Assembly (NCBI GenBank): GCA_017545665.1
Contig: JAFWKQ010000074.1
Span: 1-64,000, forward strand
DNA from: Atopobiaceae bacterium
GTDB lineage: Bacteria; Actinomycetota; Coriobacteriia; Coriobacteriales; Atopobiaceae
Length of the DNA stretch: 64,000 bases
Direction: 5' to 3'
Shown: in pieces, positions 39,529 to 49,763 of the stretch
How positions within the stretch are numbered: position 1 is the stretch's first letter
How the letters are laid out: every line of letters begins with the position of its first letter
Made by a program: the position numbers and the translations under genes
Notes under the pieces: model-generated
Told to the model about the DNA's origin: nothing
Databases searched by the model: none
The model's input: only the letters and a program-made list of their open reading frames with translations

Positions 39529-39553
39529 GGGCGAGGGACGTGCTCCCTCGCCC
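39529..39553. terminator. Hairpin after the ChW remnant
   Basis: GGGCGAGGGA and TCCCTCGCCC pair perfectly around five bases. Confidence 0.65.
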
Positions 39554-39605
39554 CTCGTGTTTGGCAGGGCGGTCAATCGCAACATATGCATAAAGGTTAT
39601 ACGTT

Positions 39606-39677
39606 AATGGGAAATGAACTGAGGCAAAAATGCCGCCAACTGGGCCTTTGCATTTTTGAACAGATTCATTTCCCATT
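39606..39677 (+). repeat. 72-bp palindromic-ended repeat, unit 1
   Basis: The ends AATGGGAAATGAA and TTCATTTCCCATT are exact inverted repeats. The middle contains CAACTGGGCCTTTG. Unit 2 at 39691-39762 is the same element in reverse orientation. Confidence 0.88.
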
Positions 39678-39690
39678 GGCTATTTTATGC

Positions 39691-39762
39691 AATGGGAAAT
39701 GAATCGGCCTGCTCCGAACAAAAGCCCAGTTGCGTCAGTTTTGAACAAATTCATTTCCCATT
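39691..39762 (-). repeat. 72-bp palindromic-ended repeat, unit 2 (inverted)
   Basis: Same length and the same 13-bp ends as unit 1. Read on the minus strand the middle has CAACTGGGCTTTTG, matching unit 1, while the rest has diverged. Confidence 0.88.
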
Positions 39763-40261
39763 AATGTTAGGGTTGGTAAACTATTGTGGCTTGATGGGGG
39801 AGGCTCTGCGGCCAGAGGACAGTCCCTTTTGCGCGCCTGGACCACTTGTCCCACACACAGTCTTGTCTGCGCGCGGTGGGCCCAACTGCAGGATGGGAAG
39901 GATCCCAGAGGCCCGAAACAGTGTGGGGCCACCCTGACTACAGAGTCTTGCCAGGGATGCCTCCGCGATGGCTCCCGGCGTGGCGAGGACTGCAAGTCTG
40001 TCGACGGGCCAGCCGTCCCCGCGCTCCGAGGCCCCCAATGCTACCGCTTCGGCGAAAAACTTGTTTCTCAGCCGCCCCGCGCACTCTGAGGGGCTGCCCC
40101 TGTCCTTGGCCTCGCCATGTACGCACCCCCAGCCATCGCTATCTTTGCCGCGCGCCCGTCCCTGCGGGGTTATCCTTATGTTGGCGACACGGACGCTTTT
40201 TTGGGATGCGAGATATCGCGCTGCGTATTGGGACTATAGCAAGTGGCAAAAGGAGACCAAC
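39763..40261. other. Gene-poor, repeat-derived stretch
   Basis: No convincing gene. Bases 39873-39925 (GGTGGGCCCAACTGCAG ... CCAGAGGCCCGAA) match 41070-41120, so this stretch shares repeat sequence with the palindromes beyond the next gene. The GC-rich portion 39960-40200 has no recognised content. Confidence 0.5.
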
Positions 40262-40738
40262 ATGAAAAAGGTGATGGTGAACGACAGCCTGGAGATCGCT
40301 CAACCCGAGGGATTCCGTCTTATGGACAAGCAGGAGCTCGTCCACGCATACGAGATCGACTATCCGCTCATGTGGGGAATGCGAGACGAGGAGCGCCATG
40401 TTGTGCTGTCGGTGTTCTGGAAGGTGAACAACAGGCTTCTCGCAAAGCTCGCGACCCCCAAGCTCGTGGCTGATTCGAGGCGGAATACCTTGCGTCGAAT
40501 CCTCAGGGAGCGCGACCTTCATTTTGACGAGGAGTTCACCGGTGAGATTGCTGGCCTAAAGGCGCGGGGACTGCGCTATAGATATGTGAACAACGGCAAT
40601 CAATATACCTGTGAATACGTTGTTGTAATTAATGATAGGACATGCTATACGATCGACTACTACTCGCGGTCCGACCATGCCGAGGAAAATCGCTCTCTGT
40701 ACGAGGAGATTCTCTCCTCGGTGGCCTTTGTCGGATAG
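40262..40738 (+). CDS. Conserved hypothetical protein, possible DcrB/PsbP-like fold
   Basis: 158 residues. AAAAGGAGACC precedes the ATG at 40262. The pattern of an N-terminal FRLMDKQELVHAYEIDYPLMWGMRDEERHVVLSVFW, a central amphipathic helix and C-terminal VVVINDRTCYTIDYYSRSDHAEENRSLYEEILSSVAF is of one compact alpha/beta domain; key short motifs are WGMRDEERH and DHAEENR. No signal peptide or membrane helix. I recall similar unnamed proteins in gut Firmicutes and Actinobacteria. It is isolated between repeat blocks. Confidence 0.6.
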   Translation: MKKVMVNDSLEIAQPEGFRLMDKQELVHAYEIDYPLMWGMRDEERHVVLSVFWKVNNRLLAKLATPKLVADSRRNTLRRILRERDLHFDEEFTGEIAGLKARGLRYRYVNNGNQYTCEYVVVINDRTCYTIDYYSRSDHAEENRSLYEEILSSVAFVG

Positions 40739-40771
40739 TTTGGGCGTGGCGGAAGGGTGTTGCCCCTCGGT

Positions 40772-40876
40772 CACGTGTCAGGGGGACGTGCCTGTGCGCC
40801 GTGTCAGGGGGTGTCAGGGGGACGGAGGCGTTGACACACTGCTTGCGTGCCAATGCCTCCGTCCCCGCGACACGTG
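40772..40876. repeat. Degenerate GACGGGGCG-family palindrome, copy 2
   Basis: GGGGACGGAGGCGTTGACAC and the opposing GCCTCCGTCCCC pair. GTGTCAGGGGG is repeated three times on the left side, suggesting local slippage. Related to 4433-4497 and 44268-44341. Confidence 0.75.
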
Positions 40877-40909
40877 GTCTTGTCTGCGTGTGGCAGCCCC
40901 CCGACCTTA

Positions 40910-41084
40910 CAGTTTGGCCCACCGCAAACTTCCCACGAGCCCAAATGCGCATTTGACCCACCCCCAAACTGCAGGGCTCCCGCAAAGTCGCAGGTAGATG
41001 GCCTGCGGAGACAAAACCTGCAGTTTACCACCCCCTCAGATGCGCATTTGGGTCCCACGGAAGTTTGCGGTGGGCCAAACTGCA
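40910..41084. repeat. Large inverted repeat, arms of about 65 bp
   Basis: Left arm 40910-40974 (starts CAGTTTGGCCCACCGCAAAC) and right arm 41019-41084 are near-perfect reverse complements with a 44-base spacer. The arms share CCCAAATGCGCAT. It could extrude as a cruciform or form a long RNA hairpin. Confidence 0.85.
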
Positions 41085-41199
41085 GGTTGGAAGAATTCCA
41101 GAGGCCCGAAGTCGTGCTAAGAGGGCTGTCTCTGACCCAAAATCGTGCGTAGGGTACCTCCATGGCAGCTTCGACCATGCGCGTCCGGCCTCGCGGGAC

Positions 41200-41440
41200 G
41201 GGCTGGGCGCACTTTTGCTTCCGCGAACGTCTACGCCAGGCACGCTTACCAGATGGTCGCGGGAGCCGGGTACACTTTTGCGCCCGCGAACGTCCCCACC
41301 GGGTACACAAATGACCGATTTGTGTACCCAGCAGGGATGCCTGCGGGCCGAAAAGTGTACCTGGCGGAAGGCACGGCACCGGTAAGTGCGCACGGTGGGG
41401 ATGCCTGCGGGTCGAAAAGTGTACCCGGCCCCCGAGTGGT
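41200..41440. repeat. Nested palindromes of GGTACACTTTTG / CGAAAAGTGTACC
   Basis: A central GGGTACACAAAT-ATTTGTGTACCC hairpin (about 41306-41331) is flanked by inverted GTACACTTTTGCGCCCGCGAACG and GCCTGCGGGCCGAAAAGTGTAC units. A further right-hand copy occurs near 41400-41430 and a diverged left copy near 41205-41235. No gene is evident. Confidence 0.75.
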
Positions 41441-41644
41441 CGCAGAAGTGTGCGCAGCAGGGAGGTTTGTGGCCAAATATCCCAGCGAAGCACGCTACCT
41501 CTGCTAGCCGTCTCTTCCACGTCATGGGTTGCGTGGGTTTTGGCGCGTTCTCGCGTCGGATGTTTACCGTATGCGTATTATGGGTACACCACTCTTGTCA
41601 AACCGAATGAGGCCATCATGTGGCCAAGGGGAAGAGAGACCCAT

Positions 41645-44242
41645 ATGTTTGAGAAGTTTACCGACAAAGCGCGAAGGGTCATGAACCTCGCGCAAGACGA
41701 GGCGCGTAATTTGGGGCGCATGTTCGTGGGCACCGAGCATCTGCTCCTGGCGCTCATAAAGGAGGGGGAGGGCATTGCCGCGCAAGCCCTTTCCTCGCTG
41801 GACGTCACGTACGACGAGACGATCGAAACCGTCCGCGGGCTCTCCAAGGACGACAGCGAGCCAACTCCGGGAGGCCACATTCCGTTTACGCCGCGAGCTA
41901 AGCGCGTACTGGAAAACTCCTACCGCGAGATGATGAATCACGGCCAAACCTATATTGCCACCGAGCACCTGCTCCTGGGCATCGTTTCCGAGGGCAATGG
42001 TCGTGCCATGGAGGCGCTGGGCCGTATGGGCGTCTCTGGCGATGCGGTGCGCAACGCCGTAGACGAGCTCATAGCAAACAACAAGGAAAGTTCAGAGGGA
42101 CGCCAGACTGCGGGCGTCGGTGACGTGCGCAACATGGGTCCCATACCCTTTGGCAATCAGCCGCAGGGAAACCAGGACGACGGCTCGCTTTTGGAGCGCT
42201 TTGGTCGAAATCTCACCAAGCAGGCTACCGACGGCAAGCTCGACCCCGTAATTGGGCGCGACCAAGAGGTCGAGCGCGTTATGCAGGTTATGGCACGGCG
42301 CCAGAAAAACAACCCACTCATTCTGGGCGACCCAGGCGTGGGCAAGACGGCCATCGTGGAAGGGCTGGCTCAGCTCATCGCGAGCGGCAACGTTCCCGAC
42401 ATCCTGCGCGACAAGCAAATATGGACGCTGGACATCGCATCGCTGGTGGCGGGCTCGAAGTATCGCGGTGAGTTTGAGGAACGCCTGAAGAAGGTCGTGT
42501 CCGAGGTCATGGAGTCGAGTAACGCCATCCTATTCATCGACGAGATGCACACCATAATTGGCGCTGGCTCGGCAGAGGGGTCCATCGATGCGGCAAGCAT
42601 TCTTAAGCCGCCCCTCTCCCGAGGCGAAATCCAGGTAATCGGCGCCACTACGGCCGACGAATACCGCAAGCACATCGAGAAGGACTCCGCCTTGGAGCGT
42701 CGCTTCCAGCCGGTGAACATCGGCGAGCCCAGTCCCGAGGACACCCTGCAAATCCTAAAGGGCCTGCAAGCCGCTTATGAGGAGCACCATCACGTGCGCT
42801 ATACCGACGATGCCATGGCTGCGGCGGTGACGCTTTCCAATCGTTACGTGCAAGACCGCTTCCTGCCCGACAAGGCCATAGACCTGCTCGACGAGGCTGG
42901 TGCTCGTACGCGCGTGCACAAGATGGCGCTTCCACCCGAGCTCGCGACCGTGGACGAGGAGTTGGCACGCGTAAAGCAGGCCAAGTCCGACGCCGCTCAA
43001 GCCCAAGAATTCGAGGAAGCTGCTCGCCTGCGCGACCAAGAGCGCGAGCTCAACGCAAAGAAGACGGAGCTGGAAGAGGCGTGGCGCGCGGCCATGGATG
43101 CCAACGTGGTCGTGGTGGACGAGTCCGATATCGCCGATGTCGTTTCGTCGATTTCGGGCGTGCCGGTGAGCAACCTCACCGAAGGGGAGGCCAGCAAACT
43201 GCTGCGCTGCGAGGACGTGCTTCACCAGCGCGTCATTGGCCAGGACGAGGCCGTCAATGCCGTGAGCCGTGCCATCCGCCGCAGTCGCTCCCCGCTTAAG
43301 GATCCGCGTCGCCCCGGTGGGTCGTTCATCTTCCTCGGGCCGTCGGGCGTGGGGAAAACCGAGCTTGCCAAGGCACTTGCCGAGTTCCTGTTTGGAAGCG
43401 AGGATGCGCTCATTAGTTACGACATGAGCGAGTTCATGGAGAAGCACGCCGTGAGCAAGCTGGTTGGCGCCCCTCCGGGATACGTGGGCAACGACGAGGG
43501 TGGCGAGCTTACCAAGGCTGTGCGTCGGAGGCCCTACTCGGTGGTCCTGTTCGACGAGATCGAGAAGGCCCATCCGGACGTATTCAACATCTTGCTGCAG
43601 ATTTTGGACGAGGGTCGCCTGACCGACGGTCAGGGCCGTCATGTGGACTTCTCCAACACCGTGGTTATCATGACGTCCAACATCGGCGCACGCGATATTG
43701 CGCAAACTACCACCATGGGCTTTGGTGGCTCGGGCTCTGGCCTTTCGGACAAGGAAATAAACTCGCGCGTGATGTCCGAGCTCAAGAAGCTCTTCCGTCC
43801 CGAGTTCCTCAATCGTGTGGACGAGGTTGTGGTGTTCAAGTCGCTAACTTCCAAGCAGCTTCGCGGCATAGTGGACCTCATGGTTATGGACCTGCGTCGT
43901 CGTCTGTATACGCAGGGCATGTCCATCGAGCTTACGAATGCGGCACGCGATCTGGTTGCAGAGCGCGGTACCGACAAGATCTATGGCGCGCGTCCTCTGC
44001 GTCGCTCTATCCAGACCCTCATAGAGGATCAGCTTGCGGAGGAGATGCTCAGCGGCAAGTGGCAGGCGGGCGACATCATTTACGTTGACGTCAGTGAAGA
44101 CGGGGAGTCGCTCACCTTTACCAAGGGCGCCGGTCAGATTGCCCCTCCGGAGGAGCGCGTGCACATGGAGCTCAAGCCTGCGGCGCGTAACCGTTGGACG
44201 GGCCCACGCACTCCTGCGCCAGACACCACATCTGCGGAATAG
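41645..44242 (+). CDS. clpC: ATP-dependent Clp protease ATP-binding subunit (ClpC type)
   Basis: 865 residues with the start at [12 protein letters not shown], the normal ClpC N-terminus; longer upstream frames are not supported. Two N-terminal repeats ([32 protein letters not shown]) precede AAA+ domain 1 with Walker A GDPGVGKT at 228-235 and a UVR-like middle helix ([16 protein letters not shown]). AAA+ domain 2 has Walker A GPSGVGKT at 565-572. It unfolds substrates for ClpP. No ctsR or mcsAB lies next to it, unlike Bacillus. Confidence 0.95.
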   Translation: MFEKFTDKARRVMNLAQDEARNLGRMFVGTEHLLLALIKEGEGIAAQALSSLDVTYDETIETVRGLSKDDSEPTPGGHIPFTPRAKRVLENSYREMMNHGQTYIATEHLLLGIVSEGNGRAMEALGRMGVSGDAVRNAVDELIANNKESSEGRQTAGVGDVRNMGPIPFGNQPQGNQDDGSLLERFGRNLTKQATDGKLDPVIGRDQEVERVMQVMARRQKNNPLILGDPGVGKTAIVEGLAQLIASGNVPDILRDKQIWTLDIASLVAGSKYRGEFEERLKKVVSEVMESSNAILFIDEMHTIIGAGSAEGSIDAASILKPPLSRGEIQVIGATTADEYRKHIEKDSALERRFQPVNIGEPSPEDTLQILKGLQAAYEEHHHVRYTDDAMAAAVTLSNRYVQDRFLPDKAIDLLDEAGARTRVHKMALPPELATVDEELARVKQAKSDAAQAQEFEEAARLRDQERELNAKKTELEEAWRAAMDANVVVVDESDIADVVSSISGVPVSNLTEGEASKLLRCEDVLHQRVIGQDEAVNAVSRAIRRSRSPLKDPRRPGGSFIFLGPSGVGKTELAKALAEFLFGSEDALISYDMSEFMEKHAVSKLVGAPPGYVGNDEGGELTKAVRRRPYSVVLFDEIEKAHPDVFNILLQILDEGRLTDGQGRHVDFSNTVVIMTSNIGARDIAQTTTMGFGGSGSGLSDKEINSRVMSELKKLFRPEFLNRVDEVVVFKSLTSKQLRGIVDLMVMDLRRRLYTQGMSIELTNAARDLVAERGTDKIYGARPLRRSIQTLIEDQLAEEMLSGKWQAGDIIYVDVSEDGESLTFTKGAGQIAPPEERVHMELKPAARNRWTGPRTPAPDTTSAE

Positions 44243-44267
44243 CGCACGCAAAACCCTAGGGAACAGG

Positions 44268-44341
44268 CCCAACGTGTCACGGGGACGGGGCGTTGACACA
44301 CTGACGCGTGTGTCAACGCCCCGTCCCCGTGACACGTTGGG
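44268..44341. repeat. Perfect palindrome with 34-bp arms, GACGGGGCG family, copy 3
   Basis: Arms 44268-44301 and 44308-44341 are exact complements with a six-base loop. The core equals the 4433-4497 copy. It follows clpC and probably ends its transcript. Confidence 0.92.
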
Positions 44342-44396
44342 CGAGTCAATCAGTTTGGATTAGGCTTTCTGCCCTTATCTCCTGACTGTTAAAACC

Positions 44397-44427
44397 TTGG
44401 GCTACTTCCACATCTGTCGCGTATACT
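44397..44427 (+). promoter_or_regulatory. Possible promoter of disA
   Basis: TTGGGC at 44397-44402 and TATACT at 44422-44427 with a 19-base gap, 41 bases before the disA start. Confidence 0.45.
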
Positions 44428-44468
44428 AAAACGTACCCGTAAAAGAACGAAGAGGAAGGCGGCTCGCA

Positions 44469-45536
44469 ATGCAAAACACACCCATCGCCTCCGACGTGCG
44501 CGAGCGCGTTTATGAGGCCATTAGGATGACGGCCCCAGGTTCTCCTCTTCGGCATGCGCTGGACATGATCATTGCTGGCCATATGGGAGCCCTCATTTGT
44601 GTGGGTGACGAGGACAGCGTGCTCAATGCCGGTAATGACGGTTTTCCGCTCAACATTTCGTTTACGTCAAACCGCTTGTTCGAACTTTCCAAGATGGATG
44701 GCGCCATTGTGGTTGATCGCGGCCTTACGCAGATCCTACGCGCCAACTATCATCTAAATCCTGATCCGGGACTTCCTACCAACGAAACGGGGATGCGCCA
44801 TCGTACGGCTGCTCGTATGAGCATTCTTACGGATGCCATAGTTATCTCGGTTTCCGAGCGGCGTCAGGTTATTAACGTGTTCGTAAGCGGTCATGGATAT
44901 GAGCTCAAGACGGTCGCTGAACTCATGGGATTAGTCAATCAGCTGGTCGCTGCCATGCAGTCCACGCGCGACCGCCTGGACAGGCGTCTTGGTCGCTTGA
45001 CCTCCCTAGAACTTCAAAATCAGGTTACCTTGGCCGACCTTACCGAGGTGTTTTACCTGTTTGAGGTTCTTACCACGGCAGGTGAGGACCTCAAGCGAAT
45101 TATTTTGCAGTTGGGCAACGAAGGTCGTACCGTGCGCATGCAGCATGAGGAGTTCTTGGGCGATTTGGACGACGAGTACACGCTCATGATTCGCGACTAC
45201 GCAGCCGATAGCTCGGAAGAGAACGCAGCCGAGATTCGTCGTGCGCTGGATGACACGGCGAATTCCCAGGTGCACAAGGCTACCAACATCGCGCATCTTT
45301 TGGGCTACGAGGACCTGCGCGAGGACTCCGTTATGACGCCGCTTGGCCTACGTACGCTGTCTAACGTTTCGGTGGTGCGCGAAGGTATGGCCGAGCAGAT
45401 CGTGGACGAGTACGGCTCGCTGCAGGATCTCATTGACGTTATAGACCAGAATCCCGAGCGACTGGAAGAGACGGGCGTACGCAATCCCTCGATTCTTGCC
45501 GACACCCTAAGCCGCATGAGAGGCACGCGAGCATGA
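44469..45536 (+). CDS. disA: DNA integrity scanning diadenylate cyclase DisA
   Basis: 355 residues. The diadenylate-cyclase domain has DGAIVV at about 76-81 and RHRTA at 110-114, which bind ATP and metal. A linker helix and C-terminal helix-hairpin-helix (RNPSILADTLSRMRG preceded by IDVIDQNPERLEE) complete the protein. It makes cyclic di-AMP and scans DNA for branched structures. Four-base overlap with ispD. Confidence 0.96.
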   Translation: MQNTPIASDVRERVYEAIRMTAPGSPLRHALDMIIAGHMGALICVGDEDSVLNAGNDGFPLNISFTSNRLFELSKMDGAIVVDRGLTQILRANYHLNPDPGLPTNETGMRHRTAARMSILTDAIVISVSERRQVINVFVSGHGYELKTVAELMGLVNQLVAAMQSTRDRLDRRLGRLTSLELQNQVTLADLTEVFYLFEVLTTAGEDLKRIILQLGNEGRTVRMQHEEFLGDLDDEYTLMIRDYAADSSEENAAEIRRALDDTANSQVHKATNIAHLLGYEDLREDSVMTPLGLRTLSNVSVVREGMAEQIVDEYGSLQDLIDVIDQNPERLEETGVRNPSILADTLSRMRGTRA

Positions 45537-46303
45537 GTGGCGCTGTGCCTTGCGCATATGCAAAAGAGAAGCGTGTGGATGCGGCGGGAGGAGTCGCAGA
45601 CACGTGTGCGATAATAGTTGCGGGAGGTTCGGGCGAGCGTTTTGGCGACCCGCGAGGAAAGCAGTTCGTGGAGCTGGCGGGTTTGCCCTTGGTTGCGTGG
45701 TCTATCCTTGCGTTCGACCGCGCCCCGAGCGTGGACCATTTGGTAGTTGTGTGCCCGCGGGGACGTGAGTCCATGATGCGCGAGGACGTGCTGGCGCGCC
45801 TGGAGCTGCGGCACGAGGTCGTGCTTGCCGCTGCCGGCGCAACGCGGCAAGACTCGGTGTTCTCTGGGCTTATGGCAGTGCCTCTCGATCTTGACTATGT
45901 GGCGATTCACGATGGCGCGCGTCCGCTTGTGGAGGTGGACAGCATAGAGAAGTGCTTGCAAGCGGTGCGTGCGAACAAGCAGGTGCAGGGGGCAATATGT
46001 GCCGCGCGAACGACCGACACCCTTAAGGTGGTGGACGAGTCGGGCCGCATTGTGGGAACCCCCGATCGCTCGCAGTATTGGTGCGCGCTTACGCCGCAAT
46101 GCTTTGCGCGCACCACCATAATCGCTGCCCACGAAAAAGCCTTGCTTCAGGGCTTTGTGGGAACCGATGACGCCAGTTTGGTTGAGCATGCGGGCGGATG
46201 TGTGGTCGTAGTGGAGTCACCGCGCGACAACATAAAGGTTACAGTACCCGAAGACCTTGCCATTGCAGAGGCTACGCTTGCCGCGCGTATGGGAATTGCA
46301 TAG
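45533..46303 (+). CDS. ispD: 2-C-methyl-D-erythritol 4-phosphate cytidylyltransferase
   Basis: 256 residues. The first 22 are an extension; the CTP-binding start [13 protein letters not shown] and [17 protein letters not shown] follow, with HDGARPLV and a late [11 protein letters not shown]. It makes CDP-methylerythritol. Coupled to disA and followed 20 bases later by ispF. Confidence 0.95.
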   Translation: MSGAVPCAYAKEKRVDAAGGVADTCAIIVAGGSGERFGDPRGKQFVELAGLPLVAWSILAFDRAPSVDHLVVVCPRGRESMMREDVLARLELRHEVVLAAAGATRQDSVFSGLMAVPLDLDYVAIHDGARPLVEVDSIEKCLQAVRANKQVQGAICAARTTDTLKVVDESGRIVGTPDRSQYWCALTPQCFARTTIIAAHEKALLQGFVGTDDASLVEHAGGCVVVVESPRDNIKVTVPEDLAIAEATLAARMGIA

Positions 46304-46323
46304 CCGCTCGAAAAGGAGATAAG

Positions 46324-46800
46324 ATGCTGCGCATAGGGCACGGATACGACGTTCATCAGTTTGCCGAGGGACGTCGCTGTATTCTTGGTGGGGTTGACGT
46401 TCCCAGCGAGCGGGGATTGCTTGGCCATTCCGACGCAGACGTGCTTGCGCATGCGTTAGCCGATGCCGTGCTTGGGGCCGCGCGATTGGGTGACATTGGC
46501 AAGCTCTTCCCCGACACCGATCCGGCGTATAAGGGTGCTGACTCGTTGGTCTTGCTTTCGCATGTGGCGGCGCTCGTGCGCAAGAAGGGCTTCTCTATTT
46601 TGGACGTGGACTGCACGGTTGCTGCGCAAGTGCCCAAGCTGTCGCCGTATAGGGAGCAGATGAGAGAGAACCTTGCGGCGGCATTGGGTGTGGATGTGGG
46701 GCAAGTGGGCGTGAAGGCGACCACCACCGAGGGTCTGGGCTTTGTAGGCCGCAAGGAGGGCATAGCCGCTTGGTCCGTGGCGCTGCTGAGCAAGGGCTAG
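46324..46800 (+). CDS. ispF: 2-C-methyl-D-erythritol 2,4-cyclodiphosphate synthase
   Basis: 158 residues. [11 protein letters not shown] (metal Asp and His), [26 protein letters not shown] region with GHSDADV, FPDTDP and [19 protein letters not shown]. Start at 46324 after AAAAGGAGATAAG. Confidence 0.96.
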   Translation: MLRIGHGYDVHQFAEGRRCILGGVDVPSERGLLGHSDADVLAHALADAVLGAARLGDIGKLFPDTDPAYKGADSLVLLSHVAALVRKKGFSILDVDCTVAAQVPKLSPYREQMRENLAAALGVDVGQVGVKATTTEGLGFVGRKEGIAAWSVALLSKG

Positions 46801-47079
46801 GCTCATTATGTTTTAACCCGCATAGCATGGATGCTGGGACAAGAGCCCACGGCACCTTATGAGCAAGGGACTGTGGCGGTCTCGCGCGTGCATGTCCGCG
46901 ACGGAAGTGCTGGGAAGCCTTCGTCCGCGCACTCAAACGCCTTAAATATTTGAGGTAAAGAATCTACCAGAGATCGTCTGTGGACGTTCGCAGACGGCTA
47001 CATTATTAGTAACGGATCCAAAGCGAGGCCAGTCTCAACGGCGGACGATGTGCTCGCAATCAAGTGTAAGGAGCAGTCC
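46801..47079. other. Boundary between core genes and the accessory island
   Basis: No gene, tRNA or clear att site is visible. Composition becomes more AT-rich from about 46940. Confidence 0.4.
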
Positions 47080-48618
47080 ATGAGCAAGAGCGAATCAAAC
47101 GGTAAGATGACGTGCACCGAAATGATTGAGTCCTGGTGTGCAAGAGCAGAGAGATCGGGATACAAAATCAACGCCGAGAAGCTCAATCGCATGCTACAGG
47201 GCGCCGGCCTCATCACGAAGGTCCGCTTGGGTGAAAACAGGGAATTGAAATGGGTTCCCACTAGGGCGGGAGAGCAGATTGGCATTGTGCTGGATAAGAA
47301 AAAAGGCAAATCGGGAAAGACGTACTACAGCATGTACTATACGCCGGAGGCTTCCGAAGCCATTCTAACGCGCTATCTGGCGCCTGACTATCCGCAAAGG
47401 CTTCCTGGCGTCACTCCTCTCTTTGTGCGCGATCGCAAAGCATCCGATTGGTTGGAGCTATTCCATCAGTATCTAAATGAGCGCGCCCAATTTCTTTGCG
47501 ATAGGTGGAACGCTGCCGACGATGCAGAGAAGCTCCATATAGTCGACGAGTATCGGAAGTCGCGCGTGCAGGAGACCGACGAGGCCGTGGACTCGGAGAT
47601 TTACGAGGACGAGCTCTCTGAAAGCTTCTATGTTGCCAGCTACTCCGAGTTCAACGCCTTCGAGTACAACACGCTCATGCAAGTTGTTCTGAACAACATG
47701 GCGCGGCGCCGGAACGGCGAGGTTGGCAATATTAGCATGGCGTCCATAGGCTGTGGATCCGAGATGGACCTTGCTGGCGCTCTGTATGCGGCTTGTTTCT
47801 ATGCAAGCGGGAAAACCAGACTCGAATACGTTCCCGTTGAGCTGGCGCGCTGGCCCCATCGCTTCTCGGAATGGCTCGCGCAGCATACGGACGAAGAATA
47901 TGTCGTTCCTAGCGTCGTGGGCTTGAATGGCGTAGTGCCACAAGGCATAAAGGACGGGAACGGTGCCTGTGACTTCTTTGACAAGGACAACCAAGCGAGT
48001 GTTTGCAAACACAACGTCATCCTGTTCCCCAAAATTATGAGCGAGCTGTCAGATAAGGTGAAGCAAGACCTCGTTGCGGGCATTCGAAACACGTCGTTTA
48101 CCGCTAACGAGGTGTTCGTGTGTGTCTCGCACCTTAACGAATGCTGCCTCGAGGAGCGGCGAAAGTCGGTTGCAACGGGCAACGCGGTATTGGATGCCTT
48201 TAGGGATGCAATGGAAGGCACGCACGACATGGTGCTCGGCGATTCGCTGAAGATGCCCTCATGGTTCAATAGGGGCGAATGGTGGCGGCTGTGGTGCAAT
48301 GTTAACAACGACGTTACCGACTACCCTTGGTTTTCGTTTGGGCCAACTGTGGCGAGCAGGGACAAAGGCTTCACGTACCTGCATATCTCAAAGGTGAGCC
48401 GGGAATTCTCGTGGCTCGATAAAGACGGCGATGGCAAATGCTTCCGGGATTTGGTAGACGAGATGAAAGACTATGTGAGCCAAGGCCATGGCAATTCCGC
48501 CCGAAAGACCGACGAGTTAAAGAACCCGCGGTTCAACTGCTTCGCCCTGCGTGACGATGGCACAAACATGAACGCAGGTCTTGCATTCCAAATCGTGAAG
48601 TTCGTCAAGAGGAAATAG
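47080..48618 (+). CDS. Methyltransferase-like protein with phage-antirepressor-like N-terminal domain
   Basis: 512 residues; AAGGAG lies eight bases before the ATG. Residues about 10-95 form a small domain with KLNRMLQGAGLI, KWVPTRAGEQIGIV, KTYYSMYYTPEASEAILTRYL; the same layout occurs at the N-terminus of the AAA-M41 protein at 50640. Near 219-232, ISMASIGCGSEMDLAGAL resembles SAM-binding motif I of class I methyltransferases, followed by a strand ending in VPVELARW. No catalytic motif IV (DPPY/NPPY) is obvious, so activity is uncertain. Family not recognised. It could be a sensor or modifier in a defence system. Confidence 0.55.
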   Translation: MSKSESNGKMTCTEMIESWCARAERSGYKINAEKLNRMLQGAGLITKVRLGENRELKWVPTRAGEQIGIVLDKKKGKSGKTYYSMYYTPEASEAILTRYLAPDYPQRLPGVTPLFVRDRKASDWLELFHQYLNERAQFLCDRWNAADDAEKLHIVDEYRKSRVQETDEAVDSEIYEDELSESFYVASYSEFNAFEYNTLMQVVLNNMARRRNGEVGNISMASIGCGSEMDLAGALYAACFYASGKTRLEYVPVELARWPHRFSEWLAQHTDEEYVVPSVVGLNGVVPQGIKDGNGACDFFDKDNQASVCKHNVILFPKIMSELSDKVKQDLVAGIRNTSFTANEVFVCVSHLNECCLEERRKSVATGNAVLDAFRDAMEGTHDMVLGDSLKMPSWFNRGEWWRLWCNVNNDVTDYPWFSFGPTVASRDKGFTYLHISKVSREFSWLDKDGDGKCFRDLVDEMKDYVSQGHGNSARKTDELKNPRFNCFALRDDGTNMNAGLAFQIVKFVKRK

Positions 48619-48698
48619 CGTGACAAACCGAATGCCAACCCAGGCTCGGAGACAGTTCCCGAGTTTGGCTGACGATTGCCCCACAAGAAGGAGGCCGT

Positions 48699-49667
48699 AT
48701 GATAATCAGCGTTTCTCGGCGCACCGATGTGCCGTGCTTCTTTTCGGATTGGTTCTACAATCGCGTGCAAGAGGGGTATGTGTGCGTGCGAAATCCAATG
48801 AGCGCGCATCAGGTGAGTCGTATTACGCTGACGCCCGATGTGGTGGATTGCTTTGTGTTTTGGAGCAAGAACCCTGGCCCCATGATTGACCGTCTTGGCG
48901 AGCTGGAGGGGTTTAACTACTACTTTCAGTTCACCCTTACGGGCTATGGCCACGATATTGAGGCGGGTGTACCGCATAAGCGCAACGTCATGATCCCCAC
49001 GTTTCAGCGGCTGGCCCAAATGGTTGGTCCAGAGCGCGTGGTGTGGCGCTATGACCCCATAGCGTTCTCGTCCAAGTACACGACCGACTACCACCTTCAT
49101 GCGTTCGAGTCCATCGCAACGGCCTTGAGGGGTTGCACGGAACGCTGCGTGATTAGCTTCGTGGATACCTACCAAAAGAACAAGGCACGCTTGCGCGAGG
49201 CGGGGCTTTCCGACCAAGGCGATTCCGGTCTCGAGTCGTTTGCGCGTGAGCTTGCCAACGTGGCCAAGCAAAACGGAATGAGCGTGGGTACCTGCGCCGA
49301 GAAGATCGACCTTGCGGCTGTGGGCATCGAGCACAACGCCTGTGTGAGTCGCGAGCTCATACAGCGCATTGCCCATGCTCAGATGAAGGTGGGCAAGGAC
49401 ACTGGGCAGCGCACCGAGTGCGGGTGCGTGCAAAGCATAGACATAGGCACCTATAACACCTGTCGTCTGGGATGCAAATATTGCTATGCCAACTTTAGCC
49501 CCCAGACGATCGCGCAAAACGTCTCTCGTTACGATGCGACGTCGCCGCTGTTGTGCGACGCATTGCGCGAGGACGATGTGGTAACGGAGCGTAAGATGCG
49601 CTCTCTGTTCGTACCGCAGCTAAGTCTATTTGGAGATGGGGACCGCAAATCGGTCGGACGCTCCTAG
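48699..49667 (+). CDS. DUF1848 family protein
   Basis: 322 residues; AAGAAGGAGG precedes the ATG. Family features are MIISVSRRTDVPCFFSDWFYNRV, FWSKNPGPMI, WRYDPIAFS and a Cys-rich C-terminus: TECGCVQSIDIGTYNTCRLGCKYCYAN with CxxGCxYCYA, suggesting an iron-sulfur cluster. The overall shape resembles radical-SAM-like barrels. Function unknown; often found alone in accessory regions. Confidence 0.88.
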   Translation: MIISVSRRTDVPCFFSDWFYNRVQEGYVCVRNPMSAHQVSRITLTPDVVDCFVFWSKNPGPMIDRLGELEGFNYYFQFTLTGYGHDIEAGVPHKRNVMIPTFQRLAQMVGPERVVWRYDPIAFSSKYTTDYHLHAFESIATALRGCTERCVISFVDTYQKNKARLREAGLSDQGDSGLESFARELANVAKQNGMSVGTCAEKIDLAAVGIEHNACVSRELIQRIAHAQMKVGKDTGQRTECGCVQSIDIGTYNTCRLGCKYCYANFSPQTIAQNVSRYDATSPLLCDALREDDVVTERKMRSLFVPQLSLFGDGDRKSVGRS

Positions 49668-49763
49668 CGCGAAGGGTTGGCACGAGACTGTCTTTCCAAA
49701 CTGCAGCAATCGAAAGAGCGGGAGCGGTGGCCGCAAGGATGCGGCGATAAGGAGGTTGCCCCT

